Of a stretch of 64,000 nucleotides of DNA, positions 44,050 through 53,467 are shown piece by piece (position 1 is the first letter of the stretch; each line of letters opens with the position of its first letter). The notes beneath the pieces are model-generated. The model searched no databases. It was not told the origin of the DNA and was given only the letters and a program-made list of their open reading frames with translations. Made by a program: the position numbers and the translations under genes. The DNA comes from Gymnodinialimonas sp. 57CJ19 (GTDB lineage: Bacteria; Pseudomonadota; Alphaproteobacteria; Rhodobacterales; Rhodobacteraceae), in NCBI RefSeq assembly GCF_038396845.1, contig NZ_CP151587.1, positions 3,446,001-3,510,000 of the forward strand. The letters run 5' to 3'.

Positions 44050-45249
44050 CTATTCGCCCGGTTTCGCGGAAGTGGTATCTGCGCCATCACGGGATTTGCG
44101 GCTGAACAGCGCGCCAATCCGCTTGCCGCCCTCGACAATGCCGCCCGGCAGGAAGATCACCACCAGCATGAACACGAGGCCCAAGGTAAGGTGCCAGCCA
44201 GAGCCCACGAAGGGATAGATGATGTTCACCAGCGTGTTCTCCAGCCATTCTGGAAGGCCGCCGAACCAGTTGTGCAGAACGGTCGAGCCGATCGTCGAGA
44301 TGATGGATTCGAGGTAAGCAATCACCCCTGCCCCAAGGATCGGGCCGATCAACGTGCCGGCACCGCCCAGGATTGTCATCAAGACCACCTCACCCGATGC
44401 GGTCCAAAGCATCCGCTCGGCGCCCGCGATGGGGTCCATGGCGACCATCAAGCCACCGGCCAGACCGGCATACATGCCCGAGATCACAAAAGCGGCCAGC
44501 GCGTAGGGCTTGGGGTTCAGACCCGTATAGCTCATTCGGGTCTGGTTCGATTTGATCGCCCGCAGCATCAGGCCAAAGGGCGACCGGAACAGGCGCACGG
44601 CCAGATAGAAAGCGGCCAGCATGATAAAGCCGCTCAGGTAGTAGCCCATGTTCAGCGTGAAGGCCCAATCGCCCATGGTCAGCTCCAGGCTGTCGCGCAT
44701 CTCGATCCCGAATAGGTTGGTGGAGGGGATGTTGCCGGTACCACTTGCCGCACCGTCCAGCACCCGAGGATCGTCGAGGGCCAGAGACAGGTTGGATTCA
44801 CCGCCCGTGATCGGCGTCAGAACCGAATAGGCAAGGCTGTAGAACATCTGCGCAAAGGCCAGCGTCAGGATCGAGAAGTAGATCCCCGTGCGCCGCAAGG
44901 AGATGAAGCCGATCAGCAGGGCAAACAGGCCTGCCACAATGACCGAGATGATCAGCGCCGGAAGCACGTTCACCGTCAGCAGCTTCATCGTCCAGACCCC
45001 GGCGTAAGAGCCAATGCCCAGAAACGCCGCGTGGCCGAAGGAAAGATAACCCGTCAGACCAAACAGAATGTTATAGCCCACGGCGAAGATGCCGAAGATC
45101 ACCAGCTTTTGCATCAGATCAGGGTAGCCCGCGTTGAACTGCGCCATGCCAACCGATTCAGGGAACGGGTTCAGCAGGAACGGGGCGAAAACGATCATCG
45201 CGGCGACGATAATAAACAGTCGAAGATCACTCTTGTTCAAACCAAGCAT
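44050..45249 (-). CDS. livM: Branched-chain-type ABC transporter permease (LivM)
   Basis: 399 residues, about ten hydrophobic segments, with [48 protein letters not shown] and [15 protein letters not shown] characteristic of LivM. A non-membrane insertion around residues 150-185 ([20 protein letters not shown]) and a charged C-terminus are present. Inner-membrane channel subunit paired with LivH; separated from livH by 3 bp. Confidence 0.92.
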   Translation of the reverse strand: MLGLNKSDLRLFIIVAAMIVFAPFLLNPFPESVGMAQFNAGYPDLMQKLVIFGIFAVGYNILFGLTGYLSFGHAAFLGIGSYAGVWTMKLLTVNVLPALIISVIVAGLFALLIGFISLRRTGIYFSILTLAFAQMFYSLAYSVLTPITGGESNLSLALDDPRVLDGAASGTGNIPSTNLFGIEMRDSLELTMGDWAFTLNMGYYLSGFIMLAAFYLAVRLFRSPFGLMLRAIKSNQTRMSYTGLNPKPYALAAFVISGMYAGLAGGLMVAMDPIAGAERMLWTASGEVVLMTILGGAGTLIGPILGAGVIAYLESIISTIGSTVLHNWFGGLPEWLENTLVNIIYPFVGSGWHLTLGLVFMLVVIFLPGGIVEGGKRIGALFSRKSRDGADTTSAKPGE

Positions 45250-45252
45250 TGA

Positions 45253-46284
45253 TCAATCCTCCATGACGCCCTTGCGGCCAAACAGGCCACGGGGACGGGT
45301 CAAAAGTACGATGACGGCGACGAGGTAGATGACCACCTGATTGATGCCGGGGATAAGTTCGATGATCCACGACATGGATGCAAAGGACTGAAGGATGCCA
45401 AGCAGGAACCCTGCGGCGACAGCGCCGGGCAGAGACCCCATGCCGCCCACAACAACGACCACGAAGGACAGCACAAGGAAGTCCATCCCGATATGGTAGT
45501 TGGGCGACAGGATCGGCGTATACATCGCGCCGGCCAGACCGGCCACAATGGCAGCAATGGCAAACATGATGACGAAGCGGCGGTCGATGTCGATGCCCAG
45601 AAGGCCCACAGTCTCTCGGTCCGCCATGCCGGCGCGGACAACCATGCCGAAGGTGGTGAACTGAAGGAAGGCGAAGACCGCGCCGATAATGACTGCCGAG
45701 AAGGCAAAGTAGATTAGGCGCCAGTAAGGATACATGATCGTGAAGGGGTCGAGGCCGAACATCGCGCCGATATCAAACGATCCGGTAAACGCCTCGGGCG
45801 CGGGGGTCGAGATCGGGTTCGCGCCGTAGAAGGCTTTGATGATTTCCTGAAGCACGATAGCAAGACCGAAGGTCACAAGGATCTGGTCCGCGTGGGCACG
45901 TTTGTAGAAGTGCTTGATCAGCCCGCGCTCCATCACCACGCCGATGATCGCCATGATCGGGATCGCGATCAGCACCGAAATGGGCACCGCCCAATCTATC
46001 ATGCCGTTCCCCACGGTTTCGCCGAACCAAGACACCACATAGGGCGTGTCTACTGTCATCGGGTTGCCAAGGAAGTCGGTCCGGGTTTCGTCCACCACCT
46101 CATAGGAAATGCCAAGCACCCGCTTGACCGTAACAGCGACGAACGCGCCCATCATGAACAAGGCGCCGTGAGCAAAGTTCACCACACCAAGTGTCCCGAA
46201 AATCAGGGTCAAACCAAGCGCGATTAGCGCGTAGGCAGAGCCTTTATCCAGGCCGTTGAGAACTTGTAGGATGATCGCTTCCAT
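45253..46284 (-). CDS. livH: Branched-chain-type ABC transporter permease (LivH)
   Basis: 343 residues with about eight hydrophobic segments and LivH signatures: GLDKGSAYALIALGLTLIFGTLGVVNFAHGALFMMGAF at the N-terminus and AIVAGLAGAMYTPILSPNYHIG. A 30-residue insertion after the second span (DETRTDFLGNPMTVDTPYVV) is seen in amide/urea-type LivH proteins. It is separated from the binding-protein gene by 148 bp that contain a hairpin. Confidence 0.92.
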   Translation of the reverse strand: MEAIILQVLNGLDKGSAYALIALGLTLIFGTLGVVNFAHGALFMMGAFVAVTVKRVLGISYEVVDETRTDFLGNPMTVDTPYVVSWFGETVGNGMIDWAVPISVLIAIPIMAIIGVVMERGLIKHFYKRAHADQILVTFGLAIVLQEIIKAFYGANPISTPAPEAFTGSFDIGAMFGLDPFTIMYPYWRLIYFAFSAVIIGAVFAFLQFTTFGMVVRAGMADRETVGLLGIDIDRRFVIMFAIAAIVAGLAGAMYTPILSPNYHIGMDFLVLSFVVVVVGGMGSLPGAVAAGFLLGILQSFASMSWIIELIPGINQVVIYLVAVIVLLTRPRGLFGRKGVMED

Positions 46285-46396
46285 GGCTTTCCCCGTTCAG
46301 TAGGCAGTAAATATGAGTGCCGCGCCAATCACGCGCGGTTACACAGAGGGCCCGCTTCGCGGCGGGCATTGGTATAGGAGGGTTAGGGCATCAGGC

Positions 46397-46413
46397 CCCT
46401 GCCCATGGCAGGG
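46397..46413. terminator. Hairpin between the binding-protein gene and livH, possible attenuator
   Basis: CCCTGCC (46397-46403) CAT GGCAGGG (46407-46413), a perfect 7-bp stem with a tight loop, 20 bp after the binding-protein stop. Such intercistronic stems commonly allow partial termination or mRNA protection so that the binding protein is made in excess. Confidence 0.55.
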
Positions 46414-46432
46414 ACCCGACGTTTGTTTCACC

Positions 46433-47809
46433 TTAGGCGCCTGGGTTACAGGTGCCCAGATCGCCGCCCGCGAAGTCCGGGTGGTCGGTGGCGTAGGTCG
46501 CATCTTCGCGCGATGTGATGTCCACGATTTCCACCAGATCGAATTCGTTCTCGGGGTTCTCTTTACCCCGCACAACGACCACGTCCTTGAAGCACTGGTG
46601 ATCGTCGGCACGGTACAATGTTGGGCCGTTGCCCAGGCCGTCGAACTCGAACCCTTCCATGGCTTCGACCACCGAACAGGGGTTGAAGCTGCCGCCACGG
46701 GCAACCGCATCTGCGTACAGCAGCGTCTGCGCGTAGCAGGTTTGCGCCGCCTGAGAGGGCGGGAAGCCGTATTCCTGACCGAAGGACTGAACGAAGGCGT
46801 TGGTGCCTGCGTAACGGTCGCCACGCTCGTTCTCGATCTTCCAGTCCCAGTTCTGGGAACCAAGGATACCAACGATGTTGGACCCCGCACCGCGTGCCAT
46901 AAGCTCGGAGTACAGCGGCACAACGATCTCGAAGTTGACGCCATCCACCTGCAAATCGCGCAGGCCGAACTGAACCGCTTGCGTCAGCGAGTTCACCATG
47001 TCCCCACCGTAGTGGTTCAGAATCAGAAGGTCCGCGCCCGAGTTCGCAACCGGTGTGATGTAGGACGAGAAGTCGCCCGCGCCCACTGGGGTCAGAACCG
47101 TGTTCGTGGTCTCCCAACCCATGTCTTCGGTGTAGGTCTGCATGGACCGCTGCTGCGACCAGCCCCAGGTGTAGTCCGCCGTCAGGTGATAGGCGCGACG
47201 GTCGGTGCCGTAGGCTGCTTCAAGGATCGGCGCCAGCGCACGGCCGGACTGCTCGGTGTTGAAGAAGTGACGGAAACCGTTGGCACGGCGGTCTTTACCG
47301 GTCGTGTCGTTGGAGTGGGTCAGACCCGCCATGAAGATCACGCCGGCGTCCTGGCACAGACCCTGAACCGCAATGGCAACACCCGAGGACGAACCGCCAG
47401 AAATCATGATCGCGCCATCGCGCTCAATCATGGAACGCGCCGAGGACCGAGCCGCGTCGGACGATGTCTGCGTGTCGCCAGTGACGTACTCAACCCGGCG
47501 GCCAAGTATACCCGTGCCGTCCAATGCGCTGGACGAGAAGGTGTTCAGCATGCCGCCGTCGCCTTCACCGTTCAGGTGCTTGACGGCCAGTTGGAACGCG
47601 CGCAACTCGTCTGCACCTTCGTCCGCATAGGCGCCTGTCTGTGGCACGTTGAAACCGAGCGTGACCGAGCCTTCGCCCGGAGCGTTGGTAAAGCCCGTAT
47701 GGCCATCGGCCCAAACGCGACCGGTGAAAATTGTTGGAACTGCCAGCGCCGCACCAGAGGCGGCGCCTGTTTTCAGCATGCTTCGACGGGTAAAGTTACC
47801 TTTCGACAT
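46433..47809 (-). CDS. Tat-exported periplasmic binding protein of the HAAT (branched-chain/amide) ABC importer
   Basis: 458 residues, type I periplasmic binding fold. N-terminal twin-arginine signal (RRSMLKTGAASGAALAVP, RR at 8-9, cleavage probably after VWA). The mature protein has SVTLGFNVPQTGAYADEGADELRAFQLAVKHLNG and SSDAARSSARSMIERDGAIMISGGSSSGVA. It is longer than LivK (about 370) and nearer in size to the UrtA/FmdD amide- and urea-binding group, so the ligand may not be an amino acid. First gene of the operon; it is followed by a hairpin and the permeases. Confidence 0.87.
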   Translation of the reverse strand: MSKGNFTRRSMLKTGAASGAALAVPTIFTGRVWADGHTGFTNAPGEGSVTLGFNVPQTGAYADEGADELRAFQLAVKHLNGEGDGGMLNTFSSSALDGTGILGRRVEYVTGDTQTSSDAARSSARSMIERDGAIMISGGSSSGVAIAVQGLCQDAGVIFMAGLTHSNDTTGKDRRANGFRHFFNTEQSGRALAPILEAAYGTDRRAYHLTADYTWGWSQQRSMQTYTEDMGWETTNTVLTPVGAGDFSSYITPVANSGADLLILNHYGGDMVNSLTQAVQFGLRDLQVDGVNFEIVVPLYSELMARGAGSNIVGILGSQNWDWKIENERGDRYAGTNAFVQSFGQEYGFPPSQAAQTCYAQTLLYADAVARGGSFNPCSVVEAMEGFEFDGLGNGPTLYRADDHQCFKDVVVVRGKENPENEFDLVEIVDITSREDATYATDHPDFAGGDLGTCNPGA

Positions 47810-48029
47810 GTCTTCCTCCTAAACTGTGGAAAGACCCGGACCTCCCAATCCAGGCGAGGGTAATCACTACCCACGCAGAAAGTTGCAGCCCCCTAGAAAA
47901 TTATCAACGCGGGGGTTCAGGTGAAACTTTATTCTGTTACTTTTTTTACAGATACGAGAAAATATGCGAAACTTTTCGGCTAACTGGCGGAAATATCATG
48001 TAAAAGACGCACTCGTGCCGAGGGAGATA

Positions 48030-48704
48030 TCAGTGCGCCTTGGCAATCCAGATCGTGTGGCGGCTTCCTCGCTTTGCACGACTGGCCCGAACACTGTGGA
48101 CGGTCGCCTCAAATCCGCACTTTTCCAAACGTCGCGTGAAAGCCGGATCGGGGTGGGCCGACCAGATCGCCAAGACCCCTTTGGACGACAGCGCGCGACG
48201 TGCGGCGTTCAGGCCCGCGACCGAATATAGCCCGTCGTTATCGGCCCGTGTCAGCCCGTCGGGTCCGTTGTCCACGTCTAACATGATCGCATCAAAGCGA
48301 CCTTGGGCTGATCGGATCATCCCCGCCACGTCGCCGATCTCCACCCTGACGCGGGGGTCGCTCAGGCAATCTCCGAACACCGGGGCCATGTGGTCCGTTG
48401 CCCACGACACCAGCTCGGGCACGATTTCCGCGACCACCAATTCCGCCTGCGACGACGCCACTTCCTGTGCCGCGCGAAGGGTAAAGCCCATGCCCAACCC
48501 GCCGATCAAGACCCGTGGCGCGGCGTTCTGGGGCAAAGCGTCAAGCGACAACGTCGCCAGCGCCTCTTCCGAGCCGCCGAGGCGAGAGTTCATCAACTCG
48601 TTCCCGCCTTCCAATCGGATCGAGAACTCCTCCCCCCGGCGCGACAACCGCAAGCGGTCGCCTTCCGGCGCGCTGGCAGAGGCCAGATGTATCCAAGGTT
48701 GCAT
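48030..48704 (-). CDS. Spermidine synthase-like / class I SAM methyltransferase-fold protein
   Basis: 224 residues from an ATG with GGAGG 9 nt upstream. Rossmann motif VLIGGLGMGFTLRAAQE (near residue 65) where spermidine synthases have GGGDG, then VVAEIVPELVSWA and FDAIMLDVDNGPDGL. The GGGDG/DxD pair that binds decarboxylated SAM is altered (GGLGMG), and the protein lacks the N-terminal beta domain, so true spermidine synthesis is doubtful. Small spermidine-synthase-like methyltransferases of this form are widespread with unknown substrate. Divergent from rdhA across 203 bp. Confidence 0.8.
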   Translation of the reverse strand: MQPWIHLASASAPEGDRLRLSRRGEEFSIRLEGGNELMNSRLGGSEEALATLSLDALPQNAAPRVLIGGLGMGFTLRAAQEVASSQAELVVAEIVPELVSWATDHMAPVFGDCLSDPRVRVEIGDVAGMIRSAQGRFDAIMLDVDNGPDGLTRADNDGLYSVAGLNAARRALSSKGVLAIWSAHPDPAFTRRLEKCGFEATVHSVRASRAKRGSRHTIWIAKAH

Positions 48705-48907
48705 GATTGTGAGCCTCCCGCCGCGTCCAACGCCTTTGCTCATGGCGCGGCTGGCGGCCAAATGCAACGCACCGCGCCCCGCCGCTTTTGCGCAGGCTGT
48801 CACAGGGGTTGCCTTCGCGCCGGAGCAAAGCCACCTTCGCGCCCAACGAGTACCGACCCAGTTGCCACGCGCCCCGTGGCTGGCAGGCAAAATCAAAGGA
48901 TGGTTCC

Positions 48908-51900
48908 ATGACGCTGCGCTTCTTCTCTGACAAAAAGCGCCCGGTGCATATGGGACCCTACCCGTCCGAGCGCCTTCTTCGCCTACAAAAAGCCCCGGAC
49001 CTGTCTGCCGTCCCATCTGCGCCGCAACTGTCCTTTACCGACAGAGCCGCCCCCCATTCCATCGTTAACGCGATGCGCGAACATCAGGCGATGTTGGACG
49101 CGATCCGGGATGGCTTGGTGAACAAAGCCGTGGCCGAGGCGCCCAAGGACCCGCGCGAACGAGCCAACCACCTGAAAGCGTTCGGCTATTTCTCGGATGC
49201 GGCCCTTGTGGGGATCTGCAAGCTGCCCCACGCCGCCCATCTGTCCACACCGCATGTGAACCCCGATGTCAGCCGCCTTGCCAGTGACCTGCGCACCCGC
49301 CAGACCAAGACCCTTGCCGCCGGGATTGACATGATAATGGCCGATCTGCGCGACAGTATGGAGGCCCCACCTTCGGGAATCGAAGGGCATACCCATGCGC
49401 TTGTCTTTCTGTTTGAAAACCCCCGCGCCCCTGAACCCGATGAGGTCGGAACCACTTGGATCAAAGACGCAGCAGCCCATCGCGCCGGGCTTCTGGCTTC
49501 GGAAGCGGCGGTCATTCTGGCCAATTACCTGCGCGTTCTTGGCTATCCTTCGCGGGGGCATACAACCTCCAGCTCGGACGTGGATCTGAACAAGCTGGCC
49601 GTCGCAGCGGGCCTTGCGACAGTCGAAGATGACGCGTTGCATCATCCCTATATCGGCACTCGTTTTGGACTGGCCGCCGTGACAACAACCTTCGACATGG
49701 CCACCGACCAGCCCCTCGCGCCCATGGGTGACCAGCCAAGATCCGCCTTTGGCCTTGGCTGGAAACTGGGCACGACTTCGGCCAAGAACGCGCTCAACGC
49801 AGACCCCTATGCAAAGCGCCGCTTCGTCGATGGTGCGCATCCGTTCGAGACCCTCAAGCGCGTGGACACCCCCACCACCTATATTGACGAGCCTAACGTC
49901 CCCCGTGTGCCCAAACGTGCCGATATGTTCGCCCGCGGGCAATTTGGCGACATGGGAAAGAAGATGCAGGACGCCGCGAAAGGCGGGCATTACGTGCGCA
50001 AGGCCGCGCCGTCGATGGCGCAGCGCCGGGCGTTGGGGGCGTTTGTGTTGCTGCAAGACGGGGCCTCGGCCCCGGACAAGACCCCATTGGACCCGCAGGA
50101 GGCGGCCGATCTTATCAAAGCCACCAGCTACTGGCTTGGGGCCGACGCCGTGGGCATTTCGCGCTGCCCCGAATGGGCGTGGTACAGCCACGATGCAAGG
50201 GGAGAGGCGATTGACCCGCCCCACGACCAAGCCATCAACATGATTATCGACCAAGGCTACGAGACGATGGAAGGCTCCAGCGGCGATGATTGGATCGCCG
50301 TTGCCCAATCCATGCGGGCCTATCTGCGGTTCTCGCTGATTGGCGGGGTGATCGCCAAGCAAATCCGCAACCTCGGCCACAAGGCCAAAGCCCATACAGT
50401 GATGGACGGCGAAGTGCTGCAACCGCCGCTTCTGTTGCTAAGTGGCCTTGGCGAGGTCAGCCGTATCGGCGAGGTGATCCTGAACCCTTTCCTCGGCCCG
50501 CGCCTGAAGTCCGGCACCGTAACGACCGACCTGCCCCTCGCCCCTGACAAGCCAATTGATTTCGGCCTGCAAAGCTTCTGCGAAAGCTGCAACAAATGTG
50601 CCCGTGAATGCCCCTCGGGCGCGATCACGGCGGGGCCGAAGTTGATGTTCAACGGCTACGAAATCTGGAAATCCGACAGTCAGAAATGCGCCACCTACCG
50701 CGTTACGACGCCGGGCGGGGCGATGTGCGGGCGCTGCATGAAAACCTGTCCTTGGAATCTTGAGGGTCTGTTCAAGGAAAAGCCGTTCCGATGGGCGGCG
50801 ATGAATGTGCCGGCGCTAGCCCCCGCCTTGGCCAAGCTGGATGATGTGGTGGAAAATGGAACCCTTAACCCCGTTAAGAAATGGTGGTGGGACTTGGAGA
50901 TTCAGGAGGACGGCGGCTACCGCCCGACCCAGAACCCGGTGAATACGCGGGCCCTGCAAAAGGATCTGGACCTACGGGCCGAGGATCAGACGCTGGCCGT
51001 CTACCCTGCCCCGCTTGCCCCGCATCCTTACCCCTATCCGTTCCCGATGGACCGTGAGGCCGGCATTGCCGCCTACCAGGCGATGATAACCGCGGATGAA
51101 TACAAATCCCTTCTGGAACGCGACGAAACGGGTCACCTGCACATCTATACTGCCGAGGGCGATAGCCCCGTCATCCAAGTGGAAATCACCCGTGCCGAAC
51201 TAAGCGCCGACGGGGTGATGGTTTATGAATTCCGCCCCGTGGATGGCGGTCTTCTGCCTGAATGGCAGGCAGGCGCGCATCTGGATATCGTCGTCGCGCC
51301 GGAATTCCTGCGCCAATACTCCATGTCGGGCGATCCGGCGGATCGAACCAAGTACCAGATTTCAGTGTTGCGCGAAGATGCGGGTCGCGGTGGATCGCTG
51401 TTGCTGCACCGGATTTTCAACAAGGGTCGCCGGGTGTTCATCTCTCGCCCCATTAACCACTTTCCTCTGGATGCAACGGCCAGCAAATCTTACCTGATGG
51501 GCGGCGGCATTGGCATCACTCCGATGATCGCCATGGCCCATGAGCTTCACGCGGCAGGCCGTGCGTTTGAGATGCATTATTCTGGCCGCTCCCGCGCGAC
51601 GATGGGCCTGTTGCCTGAAATCGCCGCTGCCCCTTGGGCGGACCACGTGCGCTATCACATCACCGATGAAGGCACCCGCGCGGATTTCGCGGCCCTCTTG
51701 GCTGGACCCGAGAAGGGCGCGCATGTGTATACCTGCGGCGCGGATCGCTACATGGGCAGCGTCATGGAAGCCGCTGAAAACGCAGGCTTTCCCGAAGAAG
51801 CGCTGCATTTGGAATACTTCTCTACGCCCGAGGTGCCGGACTACGTGAACCACGCCTTCACCCTGAAACTGGCCCGCTCTGGCCGGACCCTCACGGTGCC

Positions 51901-52117
51901 TGCCGACAAATCCGCCACTGATGTGCTGGCCCAAAACGGCGTCCACGTGGATGTGAAATGCTCGGACGGGATCTGTGGTGTGTGCAAATGCGGCTTGATC
52001 GCCGGAGAGGTCGAGCACCGCGACTTCGTCCTGTCCAAGGCGCAGCGCAAAACCGGGGTGATCCTGTGCCAGAGCCGCGCGGCGGCGGCAGGCGGACAGA
52101 TTGAGGTTGATCTGTAA
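48908..52117 (+). CDS. Self-sufficient reductive dehalogenase: RdhA fused to FMN/[2Fe-2S] reductase
   Basis: 1069 residues from an ATG with AAAGGA 7 nt upstream. The catalytic RdhA module (about 390-640) contains the cobalamin-binding region and two [4Fe-4S] motifs, C558-x2-C-x2-C-x3-CP (CESCNKCARECP) and a later QKC plus CGRCMKTCP. Residues 80-320 look like a second, degenerate copy: FGYFSDAALVGICKLP parallels SYWLGADAVGISRCP near 405. The C-terminal reductase has RQYSMSG (near 802, FMN), GGGIGITPM (NAD(P)H) and the plant-type [2Fe-2S] C1018SDGICGVCKCG. No Tat signal and no rdhB anchor, so it should be cytoplasmic and NAD(P)H-driven, like the BhbA type. A CCAG/GCCACG stem lies at 48858-48883. 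Confidence 0.9.
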   Translation: MTLRFFSDKKRPVHMGPYPSERLLRLQKAPDLSAVPSAPQLSFTDRAAPHSIVNAMREHQAMLDAIRDGLVNKAVAEAPKDPRERANHLKAFGYFSDAALVGICKLPHAAHLSTPHVNPDVSRLASDLRTRQTKTLAAGIDMIMADLRDSMEAPPSGIEGHTHALVFLFENPRAPEPDEVGTTWIKDAAAHRAGLLASEAAVILANYLRVLGYPSRGHTTSSSDVDLNKLAVAAGLATVEDDALHHPYIGTRFGLAAVTTTFDMATDQPLAPMGDQPRSAFGLGWKLGTTSAKNALNADPYAKRRFVDGAHPFETLKRVDTPTTYIDEPNVPRVPKRADMFARGQFGDMGKKMQDAAKGGHYVRKAAPSMAQRRALGAFVLLQDGASAPDKTPLDPQEAADLIKATSYWLGADAVGISRCPEWAWYSHDARGEAIDPPHDQAINMIIDQGYETMEGSSGDDWIAVAQSMRAYLRFSLIGGVIAKQIRNLGHKAKAHTVMDGEVLQPPLLLLSGLGEVSRIGEVILNPFLGPRLKSGTVTTDLPLAPDKPIDFGLQSFCESCNKCARECPSGAITAGPKLMFNGYEIWKSDSQKCATYRVTTPGGAMCGRCMKTCPWNLEGLFKEKPFRWAAMNVPALAPALAKLDDVVENGTLNPVKKWWWDLEIQEDGGYRPTQNPVNTRALQKDLDLRAEDQTLAVYPAPLAPHPYPYPFPMDREAGIAAYQAMITADEYKSLLERDETGHLHIYTAEGDSPVIQVEITRAELSADGVMVYEFRPVDGGLLPEWQAGAHLDIVVAPEFLRQYSMSGDPADRTKYQISVLREDAGRGGSLLLHRIFNKGRRVFISRPINHFPLDATASKSYLMGGGIGITPMIAMAHELHAAGRAFEMHYSGRSRATMGLLPEIAAAPWADHVRYHITDEGTRADFAALLAGPEKGAHVYTCGADRYMGSVMEAAENAGFPEEALHLEYFSTPEVPDYVNHAFTLKLARSGRTLTVPADKSATDVLAQNGVHVDVKCSDGICGVCKCGLIAGEVEHRDFVLSKAQRKTGVILCQSRAAAAGGQIEVDL

Positions 52118-52213
52118 CCAGACCGCGAAAAGCCCACGCCGTTAACACACTAACCCGTTACAGCGGCTAGCTTTGTCCCTAAGATCAGCGACAACAGCGG
52201 CAAAGGGAATGAA

Positions 52214-53467
52214 ATGACACCGATGATCCACCCGGTTCTGTTGTGTGGCGGCTCTGGCACGCGGCTCTGGCCGCTCTCGCGGAAGTCCTTTCCGAAGCAA
52301 TTCGTGAAGCTGGTGGGCGGGGAAAGCCTGTTCCAGACCTCTGCCCGGCGCTTTTGCGCCCCTGAATTCATGCCGCCGACACTGGTCACGGCCTCGGATT
52401 TCCGCTTTGTGGTGCTGGAGCAACTGGCCGCGGTCGAAATCGGCGCGGCGCAGGTCTTGATCGAACCCACACCCAAGAACACCGCCGCCGCCATCTGTGC
52501 CGCGGCGCTGGCGTTGGAGGCAAAGACCCCCGGCGCAATGATGCTGGTGGTCCCCTCGGACCACGTGATCCCCGACGACGCGCGGTTCCGCGACGCTGTG
52601 ATTGCCGGGACCGACGCCGCACAAGCGGGCCAGATCGTGACCTTTGGCATCCGCCCGAACCACCCGGAAACTGGCTATGGCTGGTTGGAACTGTCCCAAG
52701 CCCCCGACGCGGATTTTTCCCCGAGGCCGCAACCTCTGCGCTCTTTCGTCGAAAAGCCCGACCTTGCGACGGCAGAGCGCCTTATGGCCGGGGGAATGCA
52801 CCTATGGAACGCAGGCATCTTCCTTTTTTCCACCACCACTATTCTGAAGGCATTTGCGACCCACGCGCCGGATACGCTTTCCCACACCCGCACCGCGTAT
52901 AAAGGCGCGGAACTAGACCTTGGCTTCACCCGTCTGGCCCCCGCCCCGTGGGAGGAATTGCCAAACACGTCGATTGATTATGCCGTGATGGAACGGGCCG
53001 ACAACATGACGGTGGTGCCCTATGGCGGCGCGTGGTCGGATCTTGGCGACTGGGACGCCGTGTGGCGCGATGGTACGGCACACGCGGACGGCGTTGTCAG
53101 CACGGGGCCCACATCGGCGCTGGACTGCGAAGACACCTTGTTACACGCCACCGCCCCTGCGCAGCAACTGGTGGGGATTGGCCTGAAAGACATCATTGCT
53201 GTCGCCATGCCCGACGCTGTTCTGGTGGCCCACAAGGACCGGGCGCAGGACGTCAAAGACGCGGTGGCGCAGATGAAAGCCACTGGGGTCGCGCAGGCTG
53301 AAACGCTGCCCCGCGATTACCGCCCTTGGGGGTGGTACGAAAGCCTCGTCGTTGGCCCGTGCTTCCAAATGAAACCGATCGTTGAGCAAGCCGACGCATA
53401 CTTCGGCGAGTATAAAATCACGCGATATGAAGATAAATTCGCTCGCGAGTTAGGAGCCCCCCAATGA
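52214..53467 (+). CDS. manC: Mannose-1-phosphate guanylyltransferase lacking the isomerase cupin core (ManC-like)
   Basis: 417 residues. The nucleotidyltransferase domain is complete: VLLCGGSGTRLWPLSRKSFPKQF (6-28), VVPSDHVI, NAGIFLF and SIDYAVME. Family members of about 470 residues continue into a type II phosphomannose isomerase cupin; here the sequence goes from RPWGWYESLVVGPCFQMK straight to the terminal EYKITRYEDKFAR, so about 65 residues of the His-rich cupin are missing while the reading frame is kept. It makes GDP-mannose from mannose-1-P for polysaccharide; isomerase activity must come from elsewhere. AAAGGG precedes the ATG. It overlaps manB by 4 bp. Confidence 0.88.
   Translation: MTPMIHPVLLCGGSGTRLWPLSRKSFPKQFVKLVGGESLFQTSARRFCAPEFMPPTLVTASDFRFVVLEQLAAVEIGAAQVLIEPTPKNTAAAICAAALALEAKTPGAMMLVVPSDHVIPDDARFRDAVIAGTDAAQAGQIVTFGIRPNHPETGYGWLELSQAPDADFSPRPQPLRSFVEKPDLATAERLMAGGMHLWNAGIFLFSTTTILKAFATHAPDTLSHTRTAYKGAELDLGFTRLAPAPWEELPNTSIDYAVMERADNMTVVPYGGAWSDLGDWDAVWRDGTAHADGVVSTGPTSALDCEDTLLHATAPAQQLVGIGLKDIIAVAMPDAVLVAHKDRAQDVKDAVAQMKATGVAQAETLPRDYRPWGWYESLVVGPCFQMKPIVEQADAYFGEYKITRYEDKFARELGAPQ

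Noticed and set aside
46313..47863. 516-residue plus-strand open frame
   Set aside because: Antisense shadow of the Tat-exported binding protein gene; no recognisable domain.
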